DNA of 64,000 nucleotides from contig CAVRVS010000002.1 of the NCBI GenBank assembly GCA_963724705.1, forward strand, positions 620,001 to 684,000. Reading direction: 5' to 3'. A program made the position numbers and the translations under genes. A model generated the notes under the pieces. The model was not told the origin of the DNA. It saw only the letters and a list, made by a program, of their open reading frames with translations, and did no database searches. Positions 7,646-17,251 of this stretch are shown in pieces (position 1 is the stretch's first letter; the number at the start of each line of letters is the position of its first letter). The stretch is from DASQPR01 sp963724705. GTDB lineage: Bacteria; Actinomycetota; Actinomycetes; Mycobacteriales; Micromonosporaceae.

Positions 7646-8278
7646 ACAATCCCGGCGAGCCGAACGGCGGGACCGGTTTCCCGCCGGCCGGACCGGGCGA
7701 CGACCCGCCGGGCAATGCGGCGCCGGGCTACGGACCGTCTGCGCCGAGCTACGGACCGTACGCTGCCGAGCTACGGCCCACCGACCGCGACGCCCGTGAT
7801 CGTCTTGCCGGCCCCGCCGGTCGGCCCGGGTGTGCGGCCACCATTCGTTGCACCGCCGACCGACGGAAACCGCAAGCGACTGTGGACCGGCCTCATCAGC
7901 GCCGGCGTCATCGTCGTCGTGTTGTGTGGTGGCGGCGTAGCTGGTTTCGCCGCACTCGTCACGAGCACCGTCGACGCGCGGCGGTCGGCGGCCACGAAGG
8001 CGGTCACCGAGTTCCTGACCGATCTGCAGCACGACAACTACGCCGGTGCGTACGAGGCGCAGTGCGACGAACTCAAGCAGCGCTTGTCCTTCCGGGCGTT
8101 CACCGACGAGTTTTCGAACTCGCAGCTCATTTCGTTCCGGCTGCAGGAGCCAGAGATCGACACGGACTCGACGATCGTGCCGGTCCAACTGACGTTCACC
8201 GACGGGACGCAGAGTCTCGACCGCATCGTCGTGATCCAGGACTCCGACGCGACCTACCGCGTCTGCGGCGACGAGTGA
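7642..8278 (+). pseudogene. Pro/Gly-rich membrane-anchored protein, frameshifted
   Basis: The gene starts at ATG 7642 in a four-base overlap with the ABM gene and codes a G-Y-G-P-S-A-P-S-Y-G-P rich head. The same style of sequence (LPSYGPPTATPV) then continues one frame on, from about base 7765. The second frame codes a single membrane helix (residue run LISAGVIVVVLCGGGVAGFAAL) and an outside NTF2-like domain of the DUF4878 kind (FLTDLQHDNYAGAYEAQC...). The first frame becomes Arg-rich nonsense after the break. So one extra base (or two missing) near 7761-7770 separates two halves of one protein. It could be a real mutation, a sequencing error or, less likely, programmed slippage. Fragment 7715-8278 is the intact second frame. 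Confidence 0.72.
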
Positions 8279-8352
8279 GGCTGCGATCCATCCGTACCCA
8301 TGAACGATCTTGATCGTAAGTAAATGCAGGGGTCGACGCGATCGGATCACCG

Positions 8353-8358
8353 TAGCCT
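8353..8358 (+). promoter_or_regulatory. probable -10 of glyS
   Basis: TAGCCT upstream of glyS; a start near 8365 would leave a leader of about 50 bases holding the hairpin at 8379-8397. Confidence 0.45.
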
Positions 8359-8378
8359 GGGAGGATCAGCGCAGCCTT

Positions 8379-8397
8379 CGCCGGCAGCCAGCCGGCG
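8379..8397 (+). promoter_or_regulatory. perfect GC hairpin in glyS leader
   Basis: CGCCGGC-AGCCA-GCCGGCG, a 7-bp perfect stem with a five-base loop, ends eight bases before the glyS ribosome-binding site (TGGAGG, 8405-8410). No U-tract follows, so it is not a simple terminator. Confidence 0.5.
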
Positions 8398-8416
8398 CTA
8401 CACCTGGAGGATCCAC

Positions 8417-9796
<1,380 letters not shown>

Positions 9797-9851
9797 CGGT
9801 CATCCGGATGTACGCCGGACCGGCGCGCGACTGATTCGCTCGCCGGCCGGT

Positions 9852-11507
9852 TTACTTCGGAGGCAGGTAGACGTGGCCGGCTTTCGTTGACCCCGGAACT
9901 TGGACGAGAATCGACTGCCACTGGTCCAGGAACGTGCCGGGTCGCGGTGCGGATTTCAGGACGATCGCCACCGATTCACCGCGGCCGCGAGCCGATGTCA
10001 CCGATGCCGGTTCCACGCTCGCGGGATGGATCGCATTCAGAGACTGGCATCCGACCTGGTACGCAACGCTGAAGGAACCATCCCCACCTACTGCACAAGG
10101 GCCCGATATTCCCTCGTGCTTCAACTCGTGAACGATCGACGAGTAGAAGGCGTTCGAGCGTGATACGGGGGTGTAGTACTGCGGTGCGTTGGCCACCTGG
10201 ATGCCCATGAGCGTGAGCACCAGCGCGACGGCGAGGGCGGGACCGAGCGCGCGCAGCGGAGGTACGCGCAGCGATCCAAGCTGGAGCACCCCGTACGCGA
10301 CCGGCAGCGCGAGAAGGCCGACCGCCGGTAGCAGGAACCGAAGCTGGGCGTATCTCATCATGAAGAGATACGGGAAGCCGACGCTCAGACCGACCAACAA
10401 GGGGATCAGAACCAGTCGGCCGATGCCCTCCGTGTCCCAGCGAGCCAGCACTCCGCCCAAGATGGCCAGAATGATCGCGCCGGCAGCGGCGATCCACCAG
10501 ATTGTGGCGACGACACTTATCGCGGACAAGGGGTGTGTCGCGATGGTCGCCGCACCACCGCGCAACTGTGGCGGAACGTTCAGGCTGACCGCCGCCACGT
10601 CGCCACTGCTCCACAGCCGGACGTACACGCGAACGAGTGACAGGTCTGGGTATAGATGGGTGCCGCCGAGCGATGCGGCCGAAAGGTGTAGTCGGGAAAG
10701 GGGTCCGCCAAAGCGGGCGAACGACTCGATGACCCACGGTGCCCAACCGACAATCTGGCCCACCACGATCGCGACCAAGATCGCCCGCCGCCGCCAGGCG
10801 TGGAATGCGAGCCAAACCAGTCCGAGTGGCAGGACGAGCCAGAGGCTATCGCTGGGTCGCACCAATGCAGCAAGGGCGACGGCGACGGCTAGACCCACCA
10901 CGGACCGGCGGTAGCCATCGACGCCCCGGCGACATGCCATGAAATACCCGGTCGCGGCGATCGCCGCGAGTGCGGAGTAGAGGTTCGGCAGGAGCAGCGA
11001 GCCGTTATAAACAGCCACGGCGGTGCTCGCGAAGATCGCCGCGGCGATAGGCACGAGCGGGCGCTTGGACAGCGCCAACCAGGGCCGGAAGGCAAGGAAG
11101 AGACCAGCGCTCGACAAGAGGACGAAGTACAGGCGCACAACCGACAGCGGGGCGTCTGTCACGGCGACCGGTGCGGCGAGCACCGGCATCCCCCACGCCC
11201 GCCAGGCGGCCCAAGCGTAGTTGGGGACCTGCGGATTCACCTGGCTTAGATAGATCGCCTCGTCTGAGGTGTACTGGTACCGCAGACCGATGATCAACAG
11301 TTCAAAGATAGCGAAACACACCGCGACGCCGACGAGCAGCCACAGGTTGCGGCGGGCCGGCGGCCACGAGGCGACGGCCGGGATCCGGTGCGAGGTTTTC
11401 GTCGCGCGTGGCTCGTCGACCGCCACCGCGGTGTGCCTGGTCGTCGCGCCGTTCGCGGTCATCGCGCCGAGATCGGGTTCCTCGGCGGCGCGACCCGGTT
11501 GGTCCAC
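9852..11507 (-). CDS. GT-C type integral-membrane glycosyltransferase (family 39-like)
   Basis: A 551-residue polytopic membrane protein. The first helix (LWLLVGVAVCFAIFELLIIGL) is followed by a periplasmic loop with the acidic Y-T-S-D-E-A-I-Y motif, the D-E arrangement expected of polyprenyl-phosphate-sugar-dependent GT-C enzymes. About ten more helices follow, with a polar C-terminal domain after QYYTPVSRSNAFYSSI. The GTG at 11507 is preceded by AAGAGG. The GT2 gene upstream (11662-12372) would make the lipid-linked sugar donor, so the pair probably glycosylates a lipid, polymer or protein outside the membrane. Acceptor unknown. Confidence 0.75.
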   Translation of the reverse strand: MDQPGRAAEEPDLGAMTANGATTRHTAVAVDEPRATKTSHRIPAVASWPPARRNLWLLVGVAVCFAIFELLIIGLRYQYTSDEAIYLSQVNPQVPNYAWAAWRAWGMPVLAAPVAVTDAPLSVVRLYFVLLSSAGLFLAFRPWLALSKRPLVPIAAAIFASTAVAVYNGSLLLPNLYSALAAIAATGYFMACRRGVDGYRRSVVGLAVAVALAALVRPSDSLWLVLPLGLVWLAFHAWRRRAILVAIVVGQIVGWAPWVIESFARFGGPLSRLHLSAASLGGTHLYPDLSLVRVYVRLWSSGDVAAVSLNVPPQLRGGAATIATHPLSAISVVATIWWIAAAGAIILAILGGVLARWDTEGIGRLVLIPLLVGLSVGFPYLFMMRYAQLRFLLPAVGLLALPVAYGVLQLGSLRVPPLRALGPALAVALVLTLMGIQVANAPQYYTPVSRSNAFYSSIVHELKHEGISGPCAVGGDGSFSVAYQVGCQSLNAIHPASVEPASVTSARGRGESVAIVLKSAPRPGTFLDQWQSILVQVPGSTKAGHVYLPPK

Positions 11508-11661
11508 GTGGGCCTCTTATCTTCTGCCGAACGTCTTTCTGCCGGATATTCTTCTGGTCTTGCGCGTAGCGCAGGCCGGCACCGAACCGCTGTGACGGCG
11601 TTTCGAATCCGCGGTCGTCCGCGGTCGCGCGGCCTCGCGAGTGATCCGCTCGCGAGTGATC

Positions 11662-12372
11662 TCAGCGGGCCGAGCGCGATCCGGCGGGGGCCCGGCGAAG
11701 GCGTTCGCGGGCCAGGATTCCCAGTGCCGCCACGCCGTCTCGCCACGTGATTTTCTTGCCCGCCTCGCGGCTGCGCGCCGTGTACGAGATGGGAACGTCG
11801 TAGGGCCAGATGCGCCGGCGCAACAGTTTGCCGGTGATCTCAGCCTCCATACCGAAGCCACGCGAGCGGACGTTCAGCTCGCGATACAGATCAGCGGGCA
11901 TCAGCTTGAAACACGTCTCGAGGTCGCTGATATAGCAGTTGAACATGACGTTGGTGACCAGCGTGATGGCCTTGTTCCCGAAGACGTACCAGAAGGAGTA
12001 CGCGCTGTGGCTGCCGAACGTACGGCTGCCGTAGACGACTGTCGTGCGCCCCTCCATCACCGGCCGCAGAAGGTTCGGGATGTCCTTCGGGTCGTACTCC
12101 AGGTCGGCGTCCAACGGGACCAGATAGTCGCCGGTCGCGTGCTGGGCGGCGGTCGCAATCGCGGCGCCTTTGCCTTGGTTGTGGGCGTGTGTGAAGATCT
12201 GCACCCTTTTGTCACGGACGGCGTCCAGTAGTTCCGGGGTCCCGTCGGTGCTGCCGTCATCGACAACGACGAATTCGACTTCGCATGGAAACTCGACCTC
12301 CAACGCGAGTTCGAGAGCCCGCAGGGCGCTCGCCTCTTCGTTGTAGATCGGCATCAAGATCGAAAGTTTCAC
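11662..12372 (-). CDS. GT2 glycosyltransferase, dolichyl/polyprenyl-phosphate sugar synthase-like
   Basis: A 236-residue soluble GT-A glycosyltransferase. Motifs in order: LSILMPIYNEE at the start, VVDDGSTDGT, N-Q-G-K-G-A-A-I, LDADLEYDP (metal-binding DxD), VVYGSR, and DLETCFKLM. This set is typical of DPM1-like polyprenyl-phosphate mannose or glucose synthases lacking membrane domains. GTG 12372 places the start directly before LSILMP and is preceded by GGGGAT; an ATG at 12423 is in frame but adds non-conserved residues. It probably supplies the lipid-linked sugar to the GT-C protein encoded 154 bases downstream. Confidence 0.85.
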   Translation of the reverse strand: MKLSILMPIYNEEASALRALELALEVEFPCEVEFVVVDDGSTDGTPELLDAVRDKRVQIFTHAHNQGKGAAIATAAQHATGDYLVPLDADLEYDPKDIPNLLRPVMEGRTTVVYGSRTFGSHSAYSFWYVFGNKAITLVTNVMFNCYISDLETCFKLMPADLYRELNVRSRGFGMEAEITGKLLRRRIWPYDVPISYTARSREAGKKITWRDGVAALGILARERLRRAPAGSRSAR

Positions 12373-12565
12373 TCGGATCCCCGTGATGAGCGACGGTCGT
12401 GGTAAGGCCAACGCATCGTACATGTAGGCCAGGCACATCGCTACGTACGTACTACTCCGGCGCATCATCGGCACACCCTGCTCACAGCGAGCAACGACTG
12501 GCGGAGTCCTCCGCTGGACCGCCACGCGCGGGTCGGGCAGCGCAGCCGTTGTTGATTTCGAGGTC

Positions 12566-12997
12566 TCAGGCGAGACGGAAATCGGCGAAGTCGAAGCCCG
12601 GTGACACGACGCAGGTGACCAGCGCAGGCGCGTCGGTTTGTGGTACCGCGCTCTGCCACACGCCGCCCGGCACCAGCGCCTGCGGCCGCTGACCGGAGGC
12701 CAGGTCGGCGCCCAGGACCAGCGCGTCGGAGGCGACCGGCTTCTCGCCGTACCCGCCGAGACGAAGCTCGAGCGGGCCACCGCTGTGCCACAGCCACAAT
12801 TCGTCCGAGCGAACCACGTGCCATCGCGACTCCTCGCCCGCGTGTAGGACGAAGTAGATGGCCGTCGCCGCATGCCGTGGTCCCGGGTATCCGTCCGGCA
12901 CGAACGAAGCCGGTGCCCGCCAGGTCTCGCGGTACCAACCACCTTCGGGGTGTGGCGCGAGATCGAGTTGCTCGGCGAGGATCGGCCGCGATGTCAC
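12566..12997 (-). CDS. cupin family protein (DUF985)
   Basis: A 143-residue single-domain cupin of the DUF985/Cupin_5 family. The family start LAEQLDLAPHPEGGWYRE is present, followed by IYFVLHAGEESRWHVV, ELWLWHSG and VPGGVWQSA, with the conserved histidines in the jelly-roll core. Function of the family is not established. GTG 12997 lies six bases after a TACGCT -10 element, an arrangement for a leaderless transcript, and gives the usual family N-terminus. It is on the same strand as, and downstream of, the XdhC-like gene. Confidence 0.88.
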   Translation of the reverse strand: MTSRPILAEQLDLAPHPEGGWYRETWRAPASFVPDGYPGPRHAATAIYFVLHAGEESRWHVVRSDELWLWHSGGPLELRLGGYGEKPVASDALVLGADLASGQRPQALVPGGVWQSAVPQTDAPALVTCVVSPGFDFADFRLA

Positions 12998-13003
12998 CGG
13001 TTC

Positions 13004-13009
13004 AGCGTA
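13004..13009 (-). promoter_or_regulatory. -10 of leaderless cupin gene
   Basis: TACGCT on the minus strand, six bases before GTG 12997. Confidence 0.6.
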
Positions 13010-13067
13010 GACGGCATCCCGTGTCGGCGGATGATCTGCGATCCCGCAGGCACCGACCAATCGGCGG

Positions 13068-13655
13068 TCAGCCCGCGGAAGCCGGTGGCTTCGGGAAGGC
13101 GAAGCCGCCCGGCCGGGAGTTCCGGTCGGCGATGAGCCCGGCCAGAGTCGAGATCGCGATCTCGGCCGGTGTCTTCGAGCCGATGTTCAGCCCGATCGGG
13201 CGGTGCACGGTGGCGATCAGATCCTCTGGTACGCCGCGATCGCGCAACATCTCGACGTGCGGGCCGGCATCGCGCGCGTTGCCCATCACGCCGATCCACC
13301 GGGCCGGATAGGCGAGCGCGTCGGTCATCACATCGCCCAACTCGGGTCGGTGGTGATCGCAGAACACGATATCGGCGTGACCGTCCGCGAAGCTCGGGTC
13401 GACCGTGCTCGCCACTCCGTCCGCGTTCGCAATGACCTCGTCGGTCACGTTGGCCGGATCCGGCTCGACGAGAACCGTACGGAATCCGGCGTCCCGGGCG
13501 AAGTGCATCAGGTAGGACGAGACCGGGTTGGCGAAGACCGCGACGAGCGTACGAGTGCCGACGTCGGCCGGCACGTCGCCGTGGGCCAACGCGCAGGCCT
13601 CGTGACCGCCTTCGTGTACCGAACCGTCGGCATGGGTGTGCGTGTGCTCCGTCAC
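13068..13655 (-). CDS. XdhC-family protein
   Basis: A 195-residue protein with a Rossmann-like XdhC C-terminal domain: LVAVFANPVSSYLMHFARDAGFRTVLVEPDP, then DIVFCDHHRP, RWIGVMGNARDAG and IATVHRPIGLNIGSKTPAEIAISTLAGLIADR. XdhC proteins handle molybdenum cofactor and insert it into xanthine-dehydrogenase-type enzymes, but no such enzyme is in this window and the usual N-terminal XdhC domain is absent. The N-terminus is His-rich (TEHTHTHADGS), which might bind metal. GTG 13655 follows TACAGT by seven bases. It may serve a molybdoenzyme encoded elsewhere. Confidence 0.8.
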   Translation of the reverse strand: MTEHTHTHADGSVHEGGHEACALAHGDVPADVGTRTLVAVFANPVSSYLMHFARDAGFRTVLVEPDPANVTDEVIANADGVASTVDPSFADGHADIVFCDHHRPELGDVMTDALAYPARWIGVMGNARDAGPHVEMLRDRGVPEDLIATVHRPIGLNIGSKTPAEIAISTLAGLIADRNSRPGGFAFPKPPASAG

Positions 13656-13662
13656 GTCTACG

Positions 13663-13668
13663 ACTGTA
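13663..13668 (-). promoter_or_regulatory. -10 of leaderless xdhC-like gene
   Basis: TACAGT on the minus strand, seven bases before GTG 13655. Confidence 0.6.
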
Positions 13669-13711
13669 CGTCCGCCAACGCGGCGCCGGCGTGGACCGAT
13701 GCAGAGGAGAG

Positions 13712-14383
13712 TCAGCCGTGCTTGGCGGATGGACGGGCGTGCTCCCCGAGCCAGACGACTAAAGGCTTGATGGTGCGCCAATGACCGGCGAGCGTCGCCG
13801 CAAAGTCCGCCGACACGCAGTCGGCCGGGTCGACTCGCCGGGCCACGGTCAGGCTTTCGTGGCGCATGAGATCGAGCCGCGGGTGGTCAGCCGGTACGCC
13901 GCGGGGGCGGGTACGGACGGCATCGCCGCCGAGCGCGTACCCACCCTTGGTCAGCTTGCCCACGATGGTGGCGAGCCGCTTACCGGTGTTGTCGTCATCG
14001 ATCGCCGCTCGGAAACGTTGGGTTTGCGCCTTGTCATGGCTGTGGAACCCGCCGCCGACACTGACACCGTCGGCGTCGAGCTGCATCCAGTAGCCGACGC
14101 CGTGGTCGAGTTCGAGGAAGCCGCCCTGCGCCGTCTTGTACGGCGACTTATCCGCGCTGAACCGCACGTCGCGGTAGGGCCGGAACATCGCCGGCGTGGC
14201 GTCGAAGGCCGGCGCGAGGGACTCGAGCAGCGCCTGCATTGGCGCACGTACGTGCTGCTCGTAGACGTGCTTGTGCTCGGTCCAGTAGGCCTTCGAGTTG
14301 TCCGCGACGAGGCCCTCGTAGAACTCGAAGGCATCGTCGGCGAATCCGTCGAACGTCGTGGTAGCCGGGGCGCGCGCGGGCAT
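13712..14383 (-). CDS. DUF2461 family protein
   Basis: A 223-residue protein of the DUF2461 family, function unknown. The family block FRPYRDVRFSADKSPYKT is plain, with an N-terminal FYEGLVADNSKAYW and later GGGFHSHDKAQ. ATG 14383 is chosen; ATG codons at 14395 and 14392 are also in frame and cannot be excluded. It lies on the minus strand upstream of the XdhC-like gene, 56 bases from that gene's start, but the latter has its own promoter. Confidence 0.87.
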   Translation of the reverse strand: MPARAPATTTFDGFADDAFEFYEGLVADNSKAYWTEHKHVYEQHVRAPMQALLESLAPAFDATPAMFRPYRDVRFSADKSPYKTAQGGFLELDHGVGYWMQLDADGVSVGGGFHSHDKAQTQRFRAAIDDDNTGKRLATIVGKLTKGGYALGGDAVRTRPRGVPADHPRLDLMRHESLTVARRVDPADCVSADFAATLAGHWRTIKPLVVWLGEHARPSAKHG

Positions 14384-14433
14384 ACCGACCATCATTCCAC
14401 CGGTCCGATGGTCGGGGCAGTGTCCGACCCGGG

Positions 14434-17010
14434 CTAACGCGGCCGGCGGTCCGGTTCGGACCCGCCATCGAGTCCGGCGCGACGCAACGCATCGGCGAGC
14501 GCGGTGTTGGCCAGCGGTGCGTCGTCGCGGCCGCGCCGGGTGTCACGGCCGCGACCCGCGCCACCGCGAGCATCGCTGCCACCGCGACGATCATCGCCCG
14601 CGCCTGGCCGCTCCGGCCGCCCCGGTCGCTCTGGTCGTTCCGGCCGGTCTGGACGTTGCGGCCGTTCCGGTCGCTCGGGCCGCGGCGCCGGAGCGCCGCC
14701 GCGTTTCGGTGCGGCGATCGACGCGGCATCGTCGTCGAGTCGAAGCGTGAGGGAGATCCGCTTGCGTGGTACGTCGATGTCGAGCACCTTGACCCGTACG
14801 ATGTCGCCCGGCTTCACCACCTCGCGCGGATCCTTCACGTACGTGTGCGACAGAGCCGAAACGTGCACGAGACCGTCCTGGTGCACCCCGATGTCGACGA
14901 AGGCGCCAAACGCGGCGACGTTGGTCACCTGGCCCTCGAGCACCATGCCGGGCACGAGGTCGCCGATTTTCTCGACTCCCTCGGTGAACGCCGCGGTCTG
15001 GAACGCCGGTCGGGGGTCGCGGCCGGGCTTCTCCAGCTCTCGGACGATGTCGGTGACGGTCGGCAGCCCGAACGTGTCGTCGACGAAGTCCGTCGGTTTG
15101 ATCGCCCGCAGGGCCGACCCGTTGCCGATCAACGTTGCGATGTTGCCCGTCGTCCCTTTGACCATCCGGCGTACGACCGGGTACGCCTCCGGATGCACGG
15201 CACTCGCGTCGAGCGGATCGTCGCCGCCGGCGATGCGCAGAAAGCCGGCGCATTGCTCGAATGCCTTTGGCCCCAACCGCGGAACGGCCAGGAGCGCCCG
15301 CCGGGACCGGAACGGTCCATTAGCGTCGCGATGGGCGACGATGTTCTGGGCCAGGCCGGTCGTGACGCCCGAGACGCGAGTGAGCAGTGGCACCGACGCG
15401 GTGTTCAGGTCCACGCCGACACCGTTGACGCAGTCTTCGACGACGCCGTCGAGGGACCGGGACAGCTTGGCTTCGGCCAGATCGTGTTGATACTGACCGA
15501 CGCCGATCGACTTCGGGTCGATCTTGACCAGCTCGGCCAGTGGGTCCTGCAGCCGCCGTGCGATCGACACCGCGCCCCGCAACGAGACGTCGAGTCCGGG
15601 CAACTCCTGCGCGGCGTAGGCCGACGCGGAATAGACCGAAGCGCCGGCCTCGGACACGGTCACCTTGGTCGCGTTCAGCGCGGGAAAGCGCTTGAGCAGG
15701 TCGCCCGCGAGCTTGTCGGTCTCCCGCGACGCTGTTCCATTGCCGATCGCGATGAGTTCGACGCCGTGCAGCTGGCAGAGGGCCGCAAGCTTCGCGATCG
15801 AGTCATCCCAACGTTGCTGCGGCACGTGGGGATAGATCGTGTCGGTCGCGGCGACCTTGCCGGTCGCGTCGACGACCGCCACCTTCACGCCGGTACGGAA
15901 TCCGGGGTCCAGACCCATCGTCGCCCGGGTGCCGGCTGGCGCCGCGAGCAACAGATCGCGGAGGTTCGCGGCGAACACCCGCACCGCTTCATCCTCGGCC
16001 GCCTGGAACAGCCGGCCGCGCAGATCGCCGGCGAGATACACGAGAATCCGGGTACGCCAGGCCCAGCGCACGGTATCAGCGAGCCATTTGTCGCCGGGAC
16101 GGCCGGCGGCCGTGATGCCGAAGGTCGCCGCGATCCGCTGCTCGTAGCGCGACGGGACGGCCTGCGACGGCGGCAGTGGTGCGGCATCGGCCGGCTCGGG
16201 ATCGAACGTGAGGTCGAGCACCTCCTCCTTCTCGCCACGGAACATCGCGAGAATCCGGTGCGACGGCAGCTTCACGTACGGCTCGGCGAAGTCGAAGTAG
16301 TCGGCGAACTTGGCGCCGTCGTCCTGCTTGCCGTCCCGTACCCGCGACACGAGCCGGCCACGCGACCACATGGTCTCGCGAAGCTCGCCGATCAGATCGG
16401 CGTTCTCCGCGAACCGTTCGACGAGGATCGCGCGTGCACCGTCCAACGCGGCCGCGACATCCGCAACGCCACGATCCGCGTCGACGAACGCGGCCGCGAT
16501 TGTCGACGGGTCACCCGACGGATCGTCGAGCAGCGTGTCGGCCAGCGGCTCCAGGCCGGCTTCGCGCGCGATCTGCGCCTTCGTCCGCCGTTTCGGTTTG
16601 TACGGCAGATAGATGTCCTCGAGCCGTGCCTTCGAATCGGCGGCCCAGATGGCGGCTTCGAGCGCGTCATCGAGCTTGCCCTGCGCTCGGATCGACTCGA
16701 TCACCGCCGCCCGGCGTTCGGCCAGTTCGCGCAAATACTGGAGGCGTTCGGCCAGCGTACGGAGTTGCGTGTCGTCAAGTGTGCCGGTGACTTCCTTCCG
16801 GTAGCGCGCGATGAACGGGACGGTCGCTCCGCCGTCGAGGAGATCCACAGCCGCGGCGACCTGGGTCGCGCGCACGCCGAGTTCGGTGGCGATGCGTTGG
16901 TTGATCGACACCGCGGCGTCGGTGGTGGCGGCGTTCGTCGTCGCGGCGTTCGGGGAGGCGGCGTTCGTGGAGGCGGCACGGCTGGCTGGGTTCGCGGCTG
17001 CTTGCGTCAC
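14434..17010 (-). CDS. tex: Tex family RNA-binding transcription accessory protein
   Basis: An 858-residue Tex protein (Spt6-related). The N-terminal Tex domain runs from INQRIATELGV through VPFIARYRKEVTG and LPYKPKRRTKAQIAREAGLEPLA. The YqgF-like domain has MGLDPGFRTGVKVAVVD; helix-hairpin-helix repeats follow (NTASVPLLTRVSGV, RRALLAVPRLGPKAFEQCAGFLRI). The S1 RNA-binding domain is VLEGQVTNVAAFGAFVDIGV onward. The tail is an R-P-E-R-P repeat ending in RG/RD-rich sequence, which would add charged RNA affinity. GTG 17010 is the likely start, before a low-complexity T-N-A-A-x stretch coded by 15-bp repeats. It probably acts in transcription or RNA turnover. Confidence 0.95.
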   Translation of the reverse strand: MTQAAANPASRAASTNAASPNAATTNAATTDAAVSINQRIATELGVRATQVAAAVDLLDGGATVPFIARYRKEVTGTLDDTQLRTLAERLQYLRELAERRAAVIESIRAQGKLDDALEAAIWAADSKARLEDIYLPYKPKRRTKAQIAREAGLEPLADTLLDDPSGDPSTIAAAFVDADRGVADVAAALDGARAILVERFAENADLIGELRETMWSRGRLVSRVRDGKQDDGAKFADYFDFAEPYVKLPSHRILAMFRGEKEEVLDLTFDPEPADAAPLPPSQAVPSRYEQRIAATFGITAAGRPGDKWLADTVRWAWRTRILVYLAGDLRGRLFQAAEDEAVRVFAANLRDLLLAAPAGTRATMGLDPGFRTGVKVAVVDATGKVAATDTIYPHVPQQRWDDSIAKLAALCQLHGVELIAIGNGTASRETDKLAGDLLKRFPALNATKVTVSEAGASVYSASAYAAQELPGLDVSLRGAVSIARRLQDPLAELVKIDPKSIGVGQYQHDLAEAKLSRSLDGVVEDCVNGVGVDLNTASVPLLTRVSGVTTGLAQNIVAHRDANGPFRSRRALLAVPRLGPKAFEQCAGFLRIAGGDDPLDASAVHPEAYPVVRRMVKGTTGNIATLIGNGSALRAIKPTDFVDDTFGLPTVTDIVRELEKPGRDPRPAFQTAAFTEGVEKIGDLVPGMVLEGQVTNVAAFGAFVDIGVHQDGLVHVSALSHTYVKDPREVVKPGDIVRVKVLDIDVPRKRISLTLRLDDDAASIAAPKRGGAPAPRPERPERPQRPDRPERPERPGRPERPGAGDDRRGGSDARGGAGRGRDTRRGRDDAPLANTALADALRRAGLDGGSEPDRRPR
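16928..16972 (-). repeat. three 15-bp in-frame repeats in tex N-terminus
   Basis: Units at 16928-16942, 16943-16957 and 16958-16972 share GCGGCGTTCG on the plus strand. They code the Asn-Ala-Ala repeats at the disordered N-terminus. Confidence 0.75.
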
Positions 17011-17098
17011 CCGAGCATTCTGCCGTGCGTGGCGTCTCGACGCGCGCTGCGCCGTTCGTGACATAGGCCTCGCGGCTGCGTCCCGCCGATCGGCCCGG

Positions 17099-17203
17099 CA
17101 GTTGTACGGGAGTTGCCCGCTCTTGCGGCCCGCGACCGGCCAAGTTCCGTACAAATGCGAAGGGGTGCGCGCCCCGCGGCCGGCCAACTTCCGTACAAAT
17201 GCG
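17099..17203. repeat. intergenic repeat: two direct copies and one inverted copy
   Basis: CCGGCCAAGTTCCGTACAAA continues to ATGCG at 17136-17159 and recurs with one change at 17180-17203, 44 bases apart. A related inverted copy (CAGTTGTACGGGAGTTGCCC) starts at 17099. They fill the divergent tex / kinase intergenic space and look like a dispersed repeat family, not a gene. Confidence 0.7.
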
Positions 17204-17238
17204 GGGCAAGGGTGACCGCCGCGTCCGTAGGCGGCCGG

Positions 17239-17244
17239 TAGGTT
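17239..17244 (+). promoter_or_regulatory. -10 of leaderless kinase gene
   Basis: TAGGTT followed by seven bases and the GTG start at 17252. Confidence 0.6.
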
Positions 17245-17251
17245 TCTCTCC

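Noticed and set aside
7715..8278. Independent gene starting inside the second frame at 7715
   Set aside because: Its first 20 residues are Arg-rich out-of-frame sequence; the real N-terminus is in the frame starting at 7642, coupled to the ABM gene by ATGA.
8279..8416. T-box riboswitch before glyS
   Set aside because: No T-box sequence (TGGnACCGCG type) and the leader is too short; only a single GC hairpin is present.
14656..17061. Long open frame (801 codons) antisense to tex
   Set aside because: It lies entirely opposite a clear Tex gene; its protein is Arg/Gly/Asp-biased with no motifs, as expected for a high-GC antisense frame. The same holds for long antisense frames over dusB (19927-21234), the MFS at 36965 and ppdK.
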